A stretch of 24,275 bases of DNA from a bacterium (GCA_020049615.1 JAIFKN010000121.1:1-24275), one strand, 5' to 3'; shown: positions 8,964 through 16,523, counted from the stretch's first letter. Notes: a model not told the origin generated them from the letters alone. Made by a program: numbers and translations.

Positions 8964-9008
8964 GGTGATGTTCTATCCAACCATAGCGGCGGTGGACCGC
9001 CGGTCCAA

Positions 9009-9022
9009 GTCATACTGATGAC
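9009..9022 (-). promoter_or_regulatory. Shared operator, copy 3 (GTCAT-ACTG-ATGAC)
   Basis: Both 5-bp arms are perfect and the centre differs from the other copies. It overlaps the stop codon of the symporter gene (9010-9012) and precedes the 130-residue gene by 46 bp. Downstream in the gene direction, TTGGAC and TATGGT are separated by 17 bp, a weak sigma-70-like promoter candidate. That would place the operator just upstream of the -35 box. Confidence 0.75.
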
Positions 9023-11064
9023 GACGGTCCGGGCCGCTCGGCCGGGCCGGCCTCGGCGGCGACCATGCCATTGTCGCGCTCGTCCGGCTTGGTCGTCGAC
9101 AGGTCGCGCAGGAGCCGCCGCATGTCGCGGACCGCTCCCCAGGTGAACCAGGGCAGCGTCACCAGGCAGACCGCCAACGGCAGGATGACCGCCCAGAAGA
9201 AGTGCCAGTTCCACCAGCTGTTGGCTGACCAGCGCTCGACGCAGGCGTTCCAGCCGATGGCGCACACCGCTCCGACCGGCGACAGCAGGCCGAAGAAGAA
9301 CACGCCATAGGCGATGATCCGGTCATTGCGCGTGAAGTGCGGGCTGTTGATCCCGGCCAGGATGGCGAGGGACCAGCGTCTGCCCGGCCCAGCTGGCCGC
9401 GCCTCCTGGTCGCGATGCAGCATGCGCTCGAGGTCGAAGCGGCTCCGGCGGCTGGTCAGCAGCGACACGACCACGAACAGGGTCAGCGACAGGAGCATGA
9501 TCGAAGCCGACAGGATCTGGCCGTTCACCGGAATGCGCTGCGGATGGCTGACGAACAGATCGTGCAGCGCACCCGGTGCGAACGACCGCGCCCCCCACTC
9601 CGCCAGGCGCGGCCAGGCCTGCTGCACGCCCGCCGCGCCAAGGGAAAGGATGGAGCCGACCAGCAGGGCCGTCCATGCGCCAGCCCTGGTCGCACGCCGC
9701 CAATACAGGCCACCCCACACCACGACGCCCATGCCGGCGAGATAGATGCCCGAGAGCAGCGCCGTCACCATGGTCAGGAAGTCGGCGATGCGGAACACGC
9801 AGGAGAACCAGACCGCGAAGATGGCCAGGGCGAACGCGGCCAGGCGCAGCACCCGGATGTGCGTCCGGGCTTCAAGCCGCCCGCCCCGCATGGGCAGGAC
9901 CACGTCCTGGATGAAGCCGGTGCTGAAGTTGAACAGCCCGCTCGACAGCCCGGCGATGGTGCCCATCAGCATGATGGCGCAGAGCGCCCCCTTGACCCCC
10001 ATCGGCAGCAGCGCCCCCAGGGCGGTCGGCAGGGCCAGCTGCGTGCGCAGCTGGCTGTCGCTGTCCGGGATGGTCGCCGCAAGATGGGCCTGCACCGTCG
10101 CAGCCTGGCCGGCGAACTCCGGGTTGTGCAGCAGCACGAAGGCCCCGATGCCCACCACCGAGCCCATGGCCACACTGCCCAGGCCGCGCCAGATGCCGAG
10201 GATGGTCGCCATCTGGCCTTCATGGGCCGACCGGGCGGAGGCGGCGAAGGCAGCGTTCCAGGTGTTGCCGCGCCAGAAGTAGACCGTCATCGCCCAGCCG
10301 ATCAGGACGTAGATGTAGCCGAAGTCCTGCTGCTTGGCGACATCGAAGGGGTCGACAAACGAGGCCCCGGCCTGGCCCGAGGTGAAGGCCACCGCCATCT
10401 GGTCGTAGCTGAAGATGGCGAGCACGGCGAAGGCGACGACGAGGTAGAGCAGGCTGGAGATGAGACCCTCCAGGCAGTCGACCACCATCACCGAGAGATG
10501 GCCGCCGGACATGGCGAAGAACAACGCCAGCGACATCAGCACGACCATGACCGGGAGGAAGGTCGGCAGGACCAGGCCGAGCACTTCGCATTCCGCGGGC
10601 AGGCCGAGAAAGTGGACGAAGAACCTGGCGGCAACCCCGGGAGCGAGCCCGAAGGTGAACAGGCCGCTGAACACATTGAGGATGGTGGCGTAGACGCGCA
10701 CCCCGCGGCTGTAGCGCATCTCGAGGAACTGGTGGAAGGTCAGGGCCCTGGTCTCGCGGAAGCGGTAGGTGACGAGACCGCTCAGCGCGAGCAGGAAAAA
10801 GCTGAAGCCGACGAAGGACGACCACAGGTTGAGCGAGAACCCCGTCCGGCTGAACACCTCCATCGACGCCACCAGGGCCATGGCGGTAACCCCCATCTCC
10901 ATCTGCGCGGTGCAGATCAGGTACCTGCCGGCGCTGCGGCTGGCGGCGAGGAAGTCCGCGACGCTGCGGTTGAAGCGGCGCATGTACAGGGCGGCGCCGG
11001 TGGCCAGCAGCAGCGGCACCACCACCACGATGATGTCCAGGGACGAATAGTCGGCGAGCGCCAT
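9010..11064 (-). CDS. Sodium:solute symporter (SSS family)
   Basis: This 684-residue polytopic protein has the SSS (SLC5-like) layout. The N-terminal DIIVVVVPLLLATGAALYMRR helix is followed by about a dozen further helices. Family-like features include FHQFLEMRYSRGVRVYATILNVFSG, GGHLSVMVVDCLEGLISS, and GTIAGLSSGLFNFSTGFIQDVV, near the helix that usually contributes sodium-site Ser/Thr residues. It is longer than typical (about 500-550) because of a C-terminal extension with at least two extra helices and a polar tail. It imports a small solute with Na+; sugar or sugar acid is likely from context. The upstream dehydrogenase stop lies 9 bp before its ATG, and the TGAGGA that includes this stop supplies the ribosome-binding site. 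Confidence 0.88.
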   Translation of the reverse strand: MALADYSSLDIIVVVVPLLLATGAALYMRRFNRSVADFLAASRSAGRYLICTAQMEMGVTAMALVASMEVFSRTGFSLNLWSSFVGFSFFLLALSGLVTYRFRETRALTFHQFLEMRYSRGVRVYATILNVFSGLFTFGLAPGVAARFFVHFLGLPAECEVLGLVLPTFLPVMVVLMSLALFFAMSGGHLSVMVVDCLEGLISSLLYLVVAFAVLAIFSYDQMAVAFTSGQAGASFVDPFDVAKQQDFGYIYVLIGWAMTVYFWRGNTWNAAFAASARSAHEGQMATILGIWRGLGSVAMGSVVGIGAFVLLHNPEFAGQAATVQAHLAATIPDSDSQLRTQLALPTALGALLPMGVKGALCAIMLMGTIAGLSSGLFNFSTGFIQDVVLPMRGGRLEARTHIRVLRLAAFALAIFAVWFSCVFRIADFLTMVTALLSGIYLAGMGVVVWGGLYWRRATRAGAWTALLVGSILSLGAAGVQQAWPRLAEWGARSFAPGALHDLFVSHPQRIPVNGQILSASIMLLSLTLFVVVSLLTSRRSRFDLERMLHRDQEARPAGPGRRWSLAILAGINSPHFTRNDRIIAYGVFFFGLLSPVGAVCAIGWNACVERWSANSWWNWHFFWAVILPLAVCLVTLPWFTWGAVRDMRRLLRDLSTTKPDERDNGMVAAEAGPAERPGPSSSV

Positions 11065-11073
11065 GGGGAATCC

Positions 11074-12135
11074 TCAGGGGACGATGATCGGCTTGACCGG
11101 GGCCTGCGGACCGCGACAGGCGGCGAAGGCCGTCCCGATATCGCTCAGCGGCCGGACCCACTCGTCCCTGACCAGCCCCTCGATCGAGGCGCGGCCGGTG
11201 ACCAGCAGGCCGGCGGCGAGGTGCCATTCGGCGCTGGTGTAGGCGTAGACGGTCTTCAGCACGACATGCCGGACGCACCACTCGAGCGGATTGATCGTCG
11301 TCGGCGTCCAGCGCACGGCGACCAGGACCACCGTGCCGCCATGGCGCACCGCGTCGCAGGCGGTGTCGAGGGTCTGCGCCGAGCCCGCGCACTCGACGAT
11401 CAGGTCCGGCCCGCCGCCGGTGGCCTCCAGCAGCTGCTCGACCGTGTCGCCCGCCGCCGGATCGATCAGGTCGGTCGCACCATGCTGGCGCGCCAGTTCG
11501 CGGCGCGTGGCGATGGGATCGACCACGAGGATGCGCGCCACGCCGGCGGCGCGCAGGCACTGCACGGTGAACAGGCCGATCGGCCCGGCGCCGAGGACGG
11601 CGGCGGTCGAGCCCAGCGCCGGAGCGCCGGCCTGCACGGCATGCACGGCCACCGCGAGCGGCTCGCAGCAGGCGACCTGGTGGTCGCTGAGCACCTGGGG
11701 CGGTTTGCCGGGTACCCACCACTTCATCAGCTTGAGGCTGGCGAATCCGCCCTGCTCGGTGGTGCCCGGCATGCCCACCCGCGCCTGCCAGCGCGGCGTG
11801 TAGCGCGCCCCGCTGCGCCCGCCGCGGCTGCCGGCGGGGGGATGCAGCGGCATGCCGCAACCGCCCGGCGGGGCCGGGACGCCGCCGCCCGGCATGATCC
11901 GCTCGCCGACTTTCCAGCGGCCGGCCGCCTCGCTGCCCACCGCCGCCACCACCCCGGTGTATTCATGGCCGAGGACCACGCCGGGATCGGCCTCGCCGTG
12001 GAAGACGCGGTGCAGATCGCTGCCGCAGATGCCGCAGGCGGTGATGCGGACGAGGATATCATCCGGACCTGGGACCGGATCCGGGGCGTCGACGACCTCG
12101 AGCGAACCGGGCGAACGATAGACGGCGCAGCGCAT
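11074..12135 (-). CDS. Zinc-type (MDR) alcohol/polyol dehydrogenase
   Basis: This 353-residue medium-chain dehydrogenase has catalytic zinc ligands readable as Cys37 (GICGSD), His57-Glu58 (GHEYTGVV) and Glu158 (CCEPLAVAVH). The Rossmann motif is GAGPIG (182-187). An acidic residue ending the second strand (LVVDP) suggests NAD rather than NADP. The usual four-cysteine structural-zinc lobe is absent: the equivalent stretch (residues about 83-125) has a single Cys93 and is rich in Gly, Pro and Arg. It likely oxidises a sugar, polyol or sugar acid imported by the coupled symporter, and lactonases downstream would fit. The start has GGAGG 8 nt upstream. It is first in a two-gene operon behind operator copy 4. 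Confidence 0.86.
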   Translation of the reverse strand: MRCAVYRSPGSLEVVDAPDPVPGPDDILVRITACGICGSDLHRVFHGEADPGVVLGHEYTGVVAAVGSEAAGRWKVGERIMPGGGVPAPPGGCGMPLHPPAGSRGGRSGARYTPRWQARVGMPGTTEQGGFASLKLMKWWVPGKPPQVLSDHQVACCEPLAVAVHAVQAGAPALGSTAAVLGAGPIGLFTVQCLRAAGVARILVVDPIATRRELARQHGATDLIDPAAGDTVEQLLEATGGGPDLIVECAGSAQTLDTACDAVRHGGTVVLVAVRWTPTTINPLEWCVRHVVLKTVYAYTSAEWHLAAGLLVTGRASIEGLVRDEWVRPLSDIGTAFAACRGPQAPVKPIIVP

Positions 12136-12194
12136 GGGTGTGGCCTCCGTTCGCGATCATGGGCGCCGGCCCGTCCGCGAGTCGGCGCATCCGA

Positions 12195-12208
12195 GTCATG
12201 CCGATGAC
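12195..12208 (-). promoter_or_regulatory. Shared operator, copy 4 (GTCAT-GCCG-ATGAC)
   Basis: This copy is identical to copy 2. It lies 60 bp upstream of the dehydrogenase start and 14 bp beyond the stop of the second pseudopilin gene. No other repeated element is seen in the 86-bp gap. Confidence 0.78.
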
Positions 12209-12221
12209 CGCCGGCGGGCGA

Positions 12222-12992
12222 TCAGTAGGGATTCGCGACGACCGAACCGCTCGCCAGGTCGCCGGTCAGATCGCCCGAACCACCGACCCGGCCATCGACG
12301 AACAGCAGGTTGGTCGAGCCGCGGTGGGCCACGCGCCACGACCAGAACCACGGCGCCACCCCCCACGAAGGCACGTCGCCGGGGCGGCAAGGCGACATCG
12401 CCCGGAACGATCCGCCCAGGGCCAGGGCCGGATCCCCGGCGGACTCGCCGACCAGCGGCACCTGGCTCGTCCGCGACACCGCCTGCAGGCGTCGACGTTC
12501 CGTCCACTGGCCAGGAGCGAGGATGCGGGCGTAGAAGAAGTCGTTGAGCCCGTAGCTCAGGTTGGGATCGAAGGGGACGTGCTGGCGGTATTCCGGGCAG
12601 GTCCACAGGCCGCCGATCTGGCGCCCGCTGGTGCCGGGGCCCCAGCTGATGCCGCCGTAGACGTGGTAGCCGCCCTGCATGATGACGTCGGTGACATAGC
12701 CGTCGCACCAATAGACGTGCTCGCCCCAGGCGTAGCGTCCCGGATCCGCCGCCGTCCACGCATCGGGGATGCCGGCGGCCGGCGAGACCTCACCGGGCGG
12801 CAGGATGCCGCGATGCTCCTGCGTGTAGGCGAGCAGGGCGACGCCGATCTGGCGCAGCTGCGACCTGCAGACCGTGCTGCGCACCGCGCTGCGCACCTGC
12901 CCGATGGCCGGCAGGAGCAGGCTGGCGAGCACGGCGACGATGGCGATGGCGACCAGGACTTCGACGAGGCTGAAGGCGCGGTGGTGCTGCAT
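12222..12992 (-). CDS. Second pseudopilin with H-x9-DG motif
   Basis: This 256-residue protein begins [23 protein letters not shown], a class III prepilin signal with Glu at mature position 5 and, again, Ala before the cleavage site. The C-terminal [14 protein letters not shown] gives an exact H-x9-DG. It is only distantly similar to the first pseudopilin outside the N-terminal helix and the C-terminal motif, so this is not a recent duplication. It contains aromatic- and Gly-rich segments such as [21 protein letters not shown] lies 7 nt before the ATG. It appears monocistronic and has its own operator copy at 13040. No prepilin peptidase or assembly ATPase gene is in the window. Confidence 0.87.
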   Translation of the reverse strand: MQHHRAFSLVEVLVAIAIVAVLASLLLPAIGQVRSAVRSTVCRSQLRQIGVALLAYTQEHRGILPPGEVSPAAGIPDAWTAADPGRYAWGEHVYWCDGYVTDVIMQGGYHVYGGISWGPGTSGRQIGGLWTCPEYRQHVPFDPNLSYGLNDFFYARILAPGQWTERRRLQAVSRTSQVPLVGESAGDPALALGGSFRAMSPCRPGDVPSWGVAPWFWSWRVAHRGSTNLLFVDGRVGGSGDLTGDLASGSVVANPY

Positions 12993-13039
12993 ATGGCGAT
13001 CCTAGCGCACGACGCCGGTTCCGACGAGGTTCCGTCGGG

Positions 13040-13053
13040 GTCATGCCGATGCC
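13040..13053 (-). promoter_or_regulatory. Shared operator, copy 5 (one arm mismatch)
   Basis: GTCAT-GCCG-ATGCC matches copies 2 and 4 at 13 of 14 positions. It is 48 bp upstream of the second pseudopilin start and directly after the stop of the upstream lipoprotein gene (13062). Confidence 0.68.
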
Positions 13054-13061
13054 TGGCCGGC

Positions 13062-13406
13062 TCAGGGCGCCAGGTCGACGACCACCGTCGCCACCGCCGC
13101 GTCACCGCGGATCGGGAAGTCCTGGTGCCAGGGTCCGCCGTCGGGATCCCGCGGCAGGTCGGCGCCGTCGAGGACGAAGGCGACGCGCAGTGATGCGGGC
13201 GCGGGGTCCTGGTCGGAGCGGCCGCGCACGGTCATCGCCGTGCCGTCGAGGCCCTCGCCGATGATCGCCAGGCCGGTGATGACCAGGCCATGCGCCGGTG
13301 GCGGCGGCGGTGGCGGGGCGGGCGGCTGGGACGCTCCGGAGCCGGCGGCGGCGCCGCAACCGGCAAGCAGGACAACGGTGACGCACAGGACGATGCGGGG
13401 ATGCAT
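13062..13406 (-). CDS. Small lipoprotein of unknown function
   Basis: This 114-residue protein has a lipoprotein signal (MHPRIVLCVTVVLLAGC, lipidated Cys17). A Gly/Ala linker and a run of eight prolines follow, then a domain of about 75 residues with alternating hydrophobic positions (LVITGLAIIGEGLDGTAMTV ... VVVDLAP), probably a beta-sandwich. No family is recognised. The start lies 8 bp after the stop of the 729-residue exported protein, so the pair is probably one operon. The Shine-Dalgarno is weak (GTGAG). The proline run would let the domain stand off the membrane. Confidence 0.72.
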   Translation of the reverse strand: MHPRIVLCVTVVLLAGCGAAAGSGASQPPAPPPPPPPAHGLVITGLAIIGEGLDGTAMTVRGRSDQDPAPASLRVAFVLDGADLPRDPDGGPWHQDFPIRGDAAVATVVVDLAP

Positions 13407-13414
13407 GGGGTGGC

Positions 13415-15604
13415 TCACTGCGGCTGCGGCCGGGACACGGCGATGGAGCGGACGACGGGATGGCCAAGGGCGTCGCGCGCCTGCAACTCGACGGCGGTGG
13501 CGCCGGCCGGCACCGGCACGCGCGCGGTCCAGGTGCCGTCGACGGCAGGGCGCACCGGGGTGTCGCCGACCGACAGGCTGATCGTGCCGGGCGGCATGGT
13601 GCCGGACAGTTCGACCGCGAAGGCCGGGGCCGGCGCCAGCGCGGCGAGGGTGAAGTCCTCGCTGCGATCGGCGTCGAGCACGACCTGGCGGCTGGTGCCG
13701 ACGAAGCCGCTGGCGCTCACCTGCACCGTCCAGGTGCCGGGCACGCCGTCGATGCGATAGCTGCCATCGGCCAGCGACAGCACGCTGCGCACGCCGTCGC
13801 CGATGCGCGCACCTGCGATCGGCGCGCCGTTGGCCCGCTGGATGCGGCCGGCGATGGTGCGCCCCGTCGGGGCGGCACCCCACCACTGCGGGATGCGGTC
13901 GGGCTGCAGACTGGCGCCCAGGGCCTCGAACTGGGCCTTGGCCAGGTAGCCGATGCGCGGCTGGAAGTCGGCCAGGCGCCCGCGCTGGTGGTTCTCGCCG
14001 ACGATGCGGCGGTCGAAGGAGGCGCTCGCCCAGCTGGTGTCCCAGCCGAGGAAGTGCTCGTGCGGGGTCAGGGCGAAGCTCCAGTCCGGGGCCACGCTCA
14101 GCCAGCGCAGGGTCACCGCCTGGGTGGCGACGCAGCCGCTGGCATCGCCCCAGTCGACCCAGGTCACGCCGTTGGCGGCGGTGGCGTTCGCCGGCCGGTC
14201 GGCGGCCCGGCTGTAGACGATGATGTAGCGGTTCTGGGCATCGACCGTGATCTCGTCGTCCATGCGCGAGGCCAGCGCGGCGCCGGCGAAGCCGTCCTCC
14301 TGCGGATAGGCCGGGTCGTAGCTGGTGATCGACCAGTAGCGGGCCTGGGCGCGCGGCATCGGGCTCTCGCCGGACCGGGTACGCGGCGTCGTCGGCATGC
14401 GCCCGGTGACCACCGCGACCTGGCCGTTGGCGATGGCGATGCCGCGGGTGAAGTAACTGATGTGGCTGCAGGTGGTGGCGCTCTGCTCGAGGTTGTTGGG
14501 TGCCGCCGCCGCTTCACCGCGCTTGGTCACGTGCTGGTCGACGCCGCGCGCCCATTCCGGGCCGAAGCCGAGACTCGAGCCGACCCCGACCAGGATGGAG
14601 CGCATGATGCCGAACTTCTTGTCCCAGCCCCAGTGCGCACCCTCGCCGTCGATGGCCCGCGGCACGCCGACGCCCAGCCAGTCGGGTGTCGCCGGCGTCC
14701 AGGTCGGGATCATCGGCATGGTGCGGTTGACGCGGTTGATCCAGTCCCGGCCGCAGCCGATCCAGTAGCGCCGGCCATCGGGCAGGCGCCAGTGCAGGCG
14801 CGGCTTGGCCACGCCGCCGAGCGGACCAGCGGCGGCATCCGGCGCGTAGTAGCGCACCCACAGCTGGCCCTGGTCGAAGGGACCGCGCTTGTGGCCACCG
14901 TCCTCGGTGCCCCACGGCCCCTGGTAGTTCAAGGCCGAGCCGAAGCGGCGGTTGCCCGGGGCGCGGTAGAACGGCGGCTGGAAGGCCGGTTCGATGGCGG
15001 CGGGATTGCCGACCACCATCGGCATCTCGACATGGAACGAACGGTTGGCGGCATTGCGGTCGGCGCCGGGCCGGAACGGGTTGACGTGTCCAGGCAGCGG
15101 ATCGATGTCGACGTCGGCGAGCGGCACCTCGGGAGCGCCAGCCCAGCCGGCGTAGCGGATGACGTCGGGATCGAACGGCGGGGTGACCTGGATGCTGAAG
15201 TAGCGGCAATGCGGGAATTCGCCGTCGATCACCAGGGTCGAGCCGAACGGCGCGTACACCGCGCCCGGCATCAGGTAGGTGACATGCGGATCGGGGAAGT
15301 AGGCGCGGGTGGCGGCGAGATCGATCGGCCGGGCCGGGCGCACACCCCACTCCACCTCGGGATCGACGTCCTCGGGCCGCATCAGGCGGAAGCCGTTGTA
15401 ATCGGCGGTGTTCAGCCCAGGCGGCAGCACACTGGCCGGCAGGGTGGCCGGCACCTTGCCATCCAGCCAATCGATGATGTAGGCCTCGAGCCGCTGTGAC
15501 AGCTCGACCGCGGCGGCGGTGCAGGCGGCGCGGTCGGCGAACGGCGGATAATCGCTGCCGCACAGGCAGGTGGCGAGGAGGACGAGCAGCAGGTTGCGGT
15601 GCAT
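13415..15604 (-). CDS. Large exported protein with C-terminal carboxypeptidase-regulatory-like domain
   Basis: This 729-residue protein has a signal peptide (MHRNLLLVLLATCLCGS). The body of about 570 residues contains RYFSIQV (near 133) and ARYWSITSYD (near 422). These resemble the strand motif of DUF1214/DUF1254-type proteins, but the match is too short for assignment. Residues 582-655 (TIAGRIQRANGAPIAGARI ... DGSYRIDGVPGTWTVQVSA) fit a CarboxypepD_reg-like beta-sandwich. Residues 660-725 look like a further Ig-like domain. AAGGAT sits 5 nt before the ATG. It is led by a putative ECF promoter (15623-15654) with operator copy 6 beyond it, so it appears to answer to both control systems. It may be a cell-surface or periplasmic enzyme; the activity is unknown. 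Confidence 0.78.
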   Translation of the reverse strand: MHRNLLLVLLATCLCGSDYPPFADRAACTAAAVELSQRLEAYIIDWLDGKVPATLPASVLPPGLNTADYNGFRLMRPEDVDPEVEWGVRPARPIDLAATRAYFPDPHVTYLMPGAVYAPFGSTLVIDGEFPHCRYFSIQVTPPFDPDVIRYAGWAGAPEVPLADVDIDPLPGHVNPFRPGADRNAANRSFHVEMPMVVGNPAAIEPAFQPPFYRAPGNRRFGSALNYQGPWGTEDGGHKRGPFDQGQLWVRYYAPDAAAGPLGGVAKPRLHWRLPDGRRYWIGCGRDWINRVNRTMPMIPTWTPATPDWLGVGVPRAIDGEGAHWGWDKKFGIMRSILVGVGSSLGFGPEWARGVDQHVTKRGEAAAAPNNLEQSATTCSHISYFTRGIAIANGQVAVVTGRMPTTPRTRSGESPMPRAQARYWSITSYDPAYPQEDGFAGAALASRMDDEITVDAQNRYIIVYSRAADRPANATAANGVTWVDWGDASGCVATQAVTLRWLSVAPDWSFALTPHEHFLGWDTSWASASFDRRIVGENHQRGRLADFQPRIGYLAKAQFEALGASLQPDRIPQWWGAAPTGRTIAGRIQRANGAPIAGARIGDGVRSVLSLADGSYRIDGVPGTWTVQVSASGFVGTSRQVVLDADRSEDFTLAALAPAPAFAVELSGTMPPGTISLSVGDTPVRPAVDGTWTARVPVPAGATAVELQARDALGHPVVRSIAVSRPQPQ

Positions 15605-15622
15605 GGCGGATCCTTGGCGGGT

Positions 15623-15654
15623 CCTGGTACCCGGGATTGGACGCGCGGGTTACA
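15623..15654 (-). promoter_or_regulatory. Putative ECF sigma promoter for the 729-residue protein
   Basis: Read on the minus strand, TGTAAC (15654-15649) is followed by exactly 18 bp and then GTACCAGG (15630-15623), 18 bp before the ATG. The same layout and spacing occur at 17371-17402 and 19239-19270. The AAC in the upstream box is typical of ECF -35 elements. Confidence 0.68.
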
Positions 15655-15687
15655 ACCAGGTCCGCGCAGCGCGAAGGCCGGCTCTCG

Positions 15688-15701
15688 ATCATACGCATGA
15701 C
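15688..15701. promoter_or_regulatory. Shared operator, copy 6 (ATCAT-ACGC-ATGAC)
   Basis: This copy has one deviation in the outermost arm position. It lies 84 bp upstream of the 729-residue gene and 91 bp upstream of the divergent lipoprotein gene, and 33 bp beyond the ECF -35 box. The start distances therefore differ from the other copies, so it may act at a different promoter or in an activating position. Confidence 0.62.
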
Positions 15702-15715
15702 AGGTCAGCGACCTG
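15701..15715. repeat. Short inverted repeat abutting the operator
   Basis: CAGGTC-AGC-GACCTG is a perfect 6-bp inverted repeat with a 3-bp spacer. It starts on the last base of operator copy 6. It could be a second regulator-binding site in this divergent promoter region. It is found only here. Confidence 0.45.
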
Positions 15716-15719
15716 TGCC

Positions 15720-15784
15720 CCGGTTGCCCACCCCGGTAACATCGCGCCGGTTGCCACCCCCACCGACCACCCCGGCAACCGGAG
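15720..15784 (+). promoter_or_regulatory. Alternative hairpins overlapping the lipoprotein ribosome-binding site
   Basis: CCGGTTGCC occurs twice (15720-15728 and 15747-15755). Its exact reverse complement GGCAACCGG occurs once (15774-15782), overlapping the GGAG ribosome-binding site at 15781-15784. In a transcript, either left arm could pair with the right arm and hide the ribosome-binding site. This would be an untranslated leader hairpin just before the ATG at 15792. No known riboswitch class is recognised. Confidence 0.45.
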
Positions 15785-15791
15785 CCGCGAC

Positions 15792-16454
15792 ATGACCATC
15801 CGCACCTGCGCCCTCGGACTGCTCCTGACCATCGGGACCGCGACCGCAATGCTGGGTTGCAGCCGAGGATCCCGCCCGGCGGATGACGCTGCGGCACCAC
15901 CGGCGCCAGCTGCCCCCAGCGCGGCGACACCCGGGGATGCCGTGACGGCACCATCGGCGCCAGCTGCCGCCAGTACGGCGACACCCGGCTGGAACCATGC
16001 GGATGGCGCTGCCGTGGCGGCAGAACTGGCTCAGAAGATCCTCTCGGATCCCTGGCTGGACCAATTCATCCGCACCAAGCAGCGAAATCCGAAGCTGATG
16101 GTGTCACGCATCATGGTCAGGGCTGAACGGGATGTGATCAACACCGTCACCATCGGCGAGATCCTGGAGCGGCAGCTCCTCGCCTGCGGAAGGATCGATA
16201 TCATCGCTGGCCGTTCTCACGAGACGGTCCGGGCCTCATCGAATGATGCGGCAGGATCGCAGGCGGAGATGGATGCCCTGCTGACTGGAAGCATCACCCA
16301 GATGCCGACCGCTCCCGACCGCCCCCTGCCGCCTACGTACACGGCGACGATCAAGGGCCTGGACTGCGTGACCAGGCAGATGCTGTTCAGCGTCGAGGTC
16401 CAGCACACCACGGGGGGTACGCCGGCCAAGCCAGCCGATGCGATGAAGCGCTAG
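15792..16454 (+). CDS. LpoB-like lipoprotein (PBP-activator family fold)
   Basis: This 220-residue protein has a lipoprotein signal (MTIRTCALGLLLTIGTATAMLGC, Cys23) and a Pro/Ala/Thr-rich linker containing two 18-residue repeats. A folded domain runs from about residue 75. The order DPWLDQF, then KLMVSRIMVRAERDVINTVTIGEILERQLLACGRIDII, resembles the LpoB/PEX23 domain (strand, N-(R/T)-x-x-x-x-(I/T)-x-x-x-x-x-x-L pattern, helix, then a G-(R/K)-(V/I) turn). In Enterobacteria LpoB activates a penicillin-binding protein from the outer membrane; elsewhere the fold is common and its roles vary. The start is set by GGAG 7 nt upstream. Expression may be affected by the hairpins before it. Moderate certainty for the family. 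Confidence 0.65.
   Translation: MTIRTCALGLLLTIGTATAMLGCSRGSRPADDAAAPPAPAAPSAATPGDAVTAPSAPAAASTATPGWNHADGAAVAAELAQKILSDPWLDQFIRTKQRNPKLMVSRIMVRAERDVINTVTIGEILERQLLACGRIDIIAGRSHETVRASSNDAAGSQAEMDALLTGSITQMPTAPDRPLPPTYTATIKGLDCVTRQMLFSVEVQHTTGGTPAKPADAMKR
15881..15988 (+). repeat. Two 54-bp tandem repeats in the lipoprotein linker
   Basis: Units 15881-15934 and 15935-15988 match at most positions with a constant 54-bp offset. They encode 18-residue Pro/Ala/Thr-rich linker units ending in ATPG. A third, truncated start (GGATGGCGCTGCCG) follows near 16001. The array lengthens the tether between the lipid anchor and the folded domain. Confidence 0.7.
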
Positions 16455-16523
16455 CGCGATGTGATGGCCGGGAAGCATATCAGCCTGTGGCGCCCTTCGC
16501 ACCGATCTGCGGTCCGGCTGACG

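Noticed and set aside
9010..11064. Insertion sequence or transposase in the gene-dense minus-strand half
   Set aside because: No transposase motif, terminal inverted repeats or target duplications were seen anywhere in the window.
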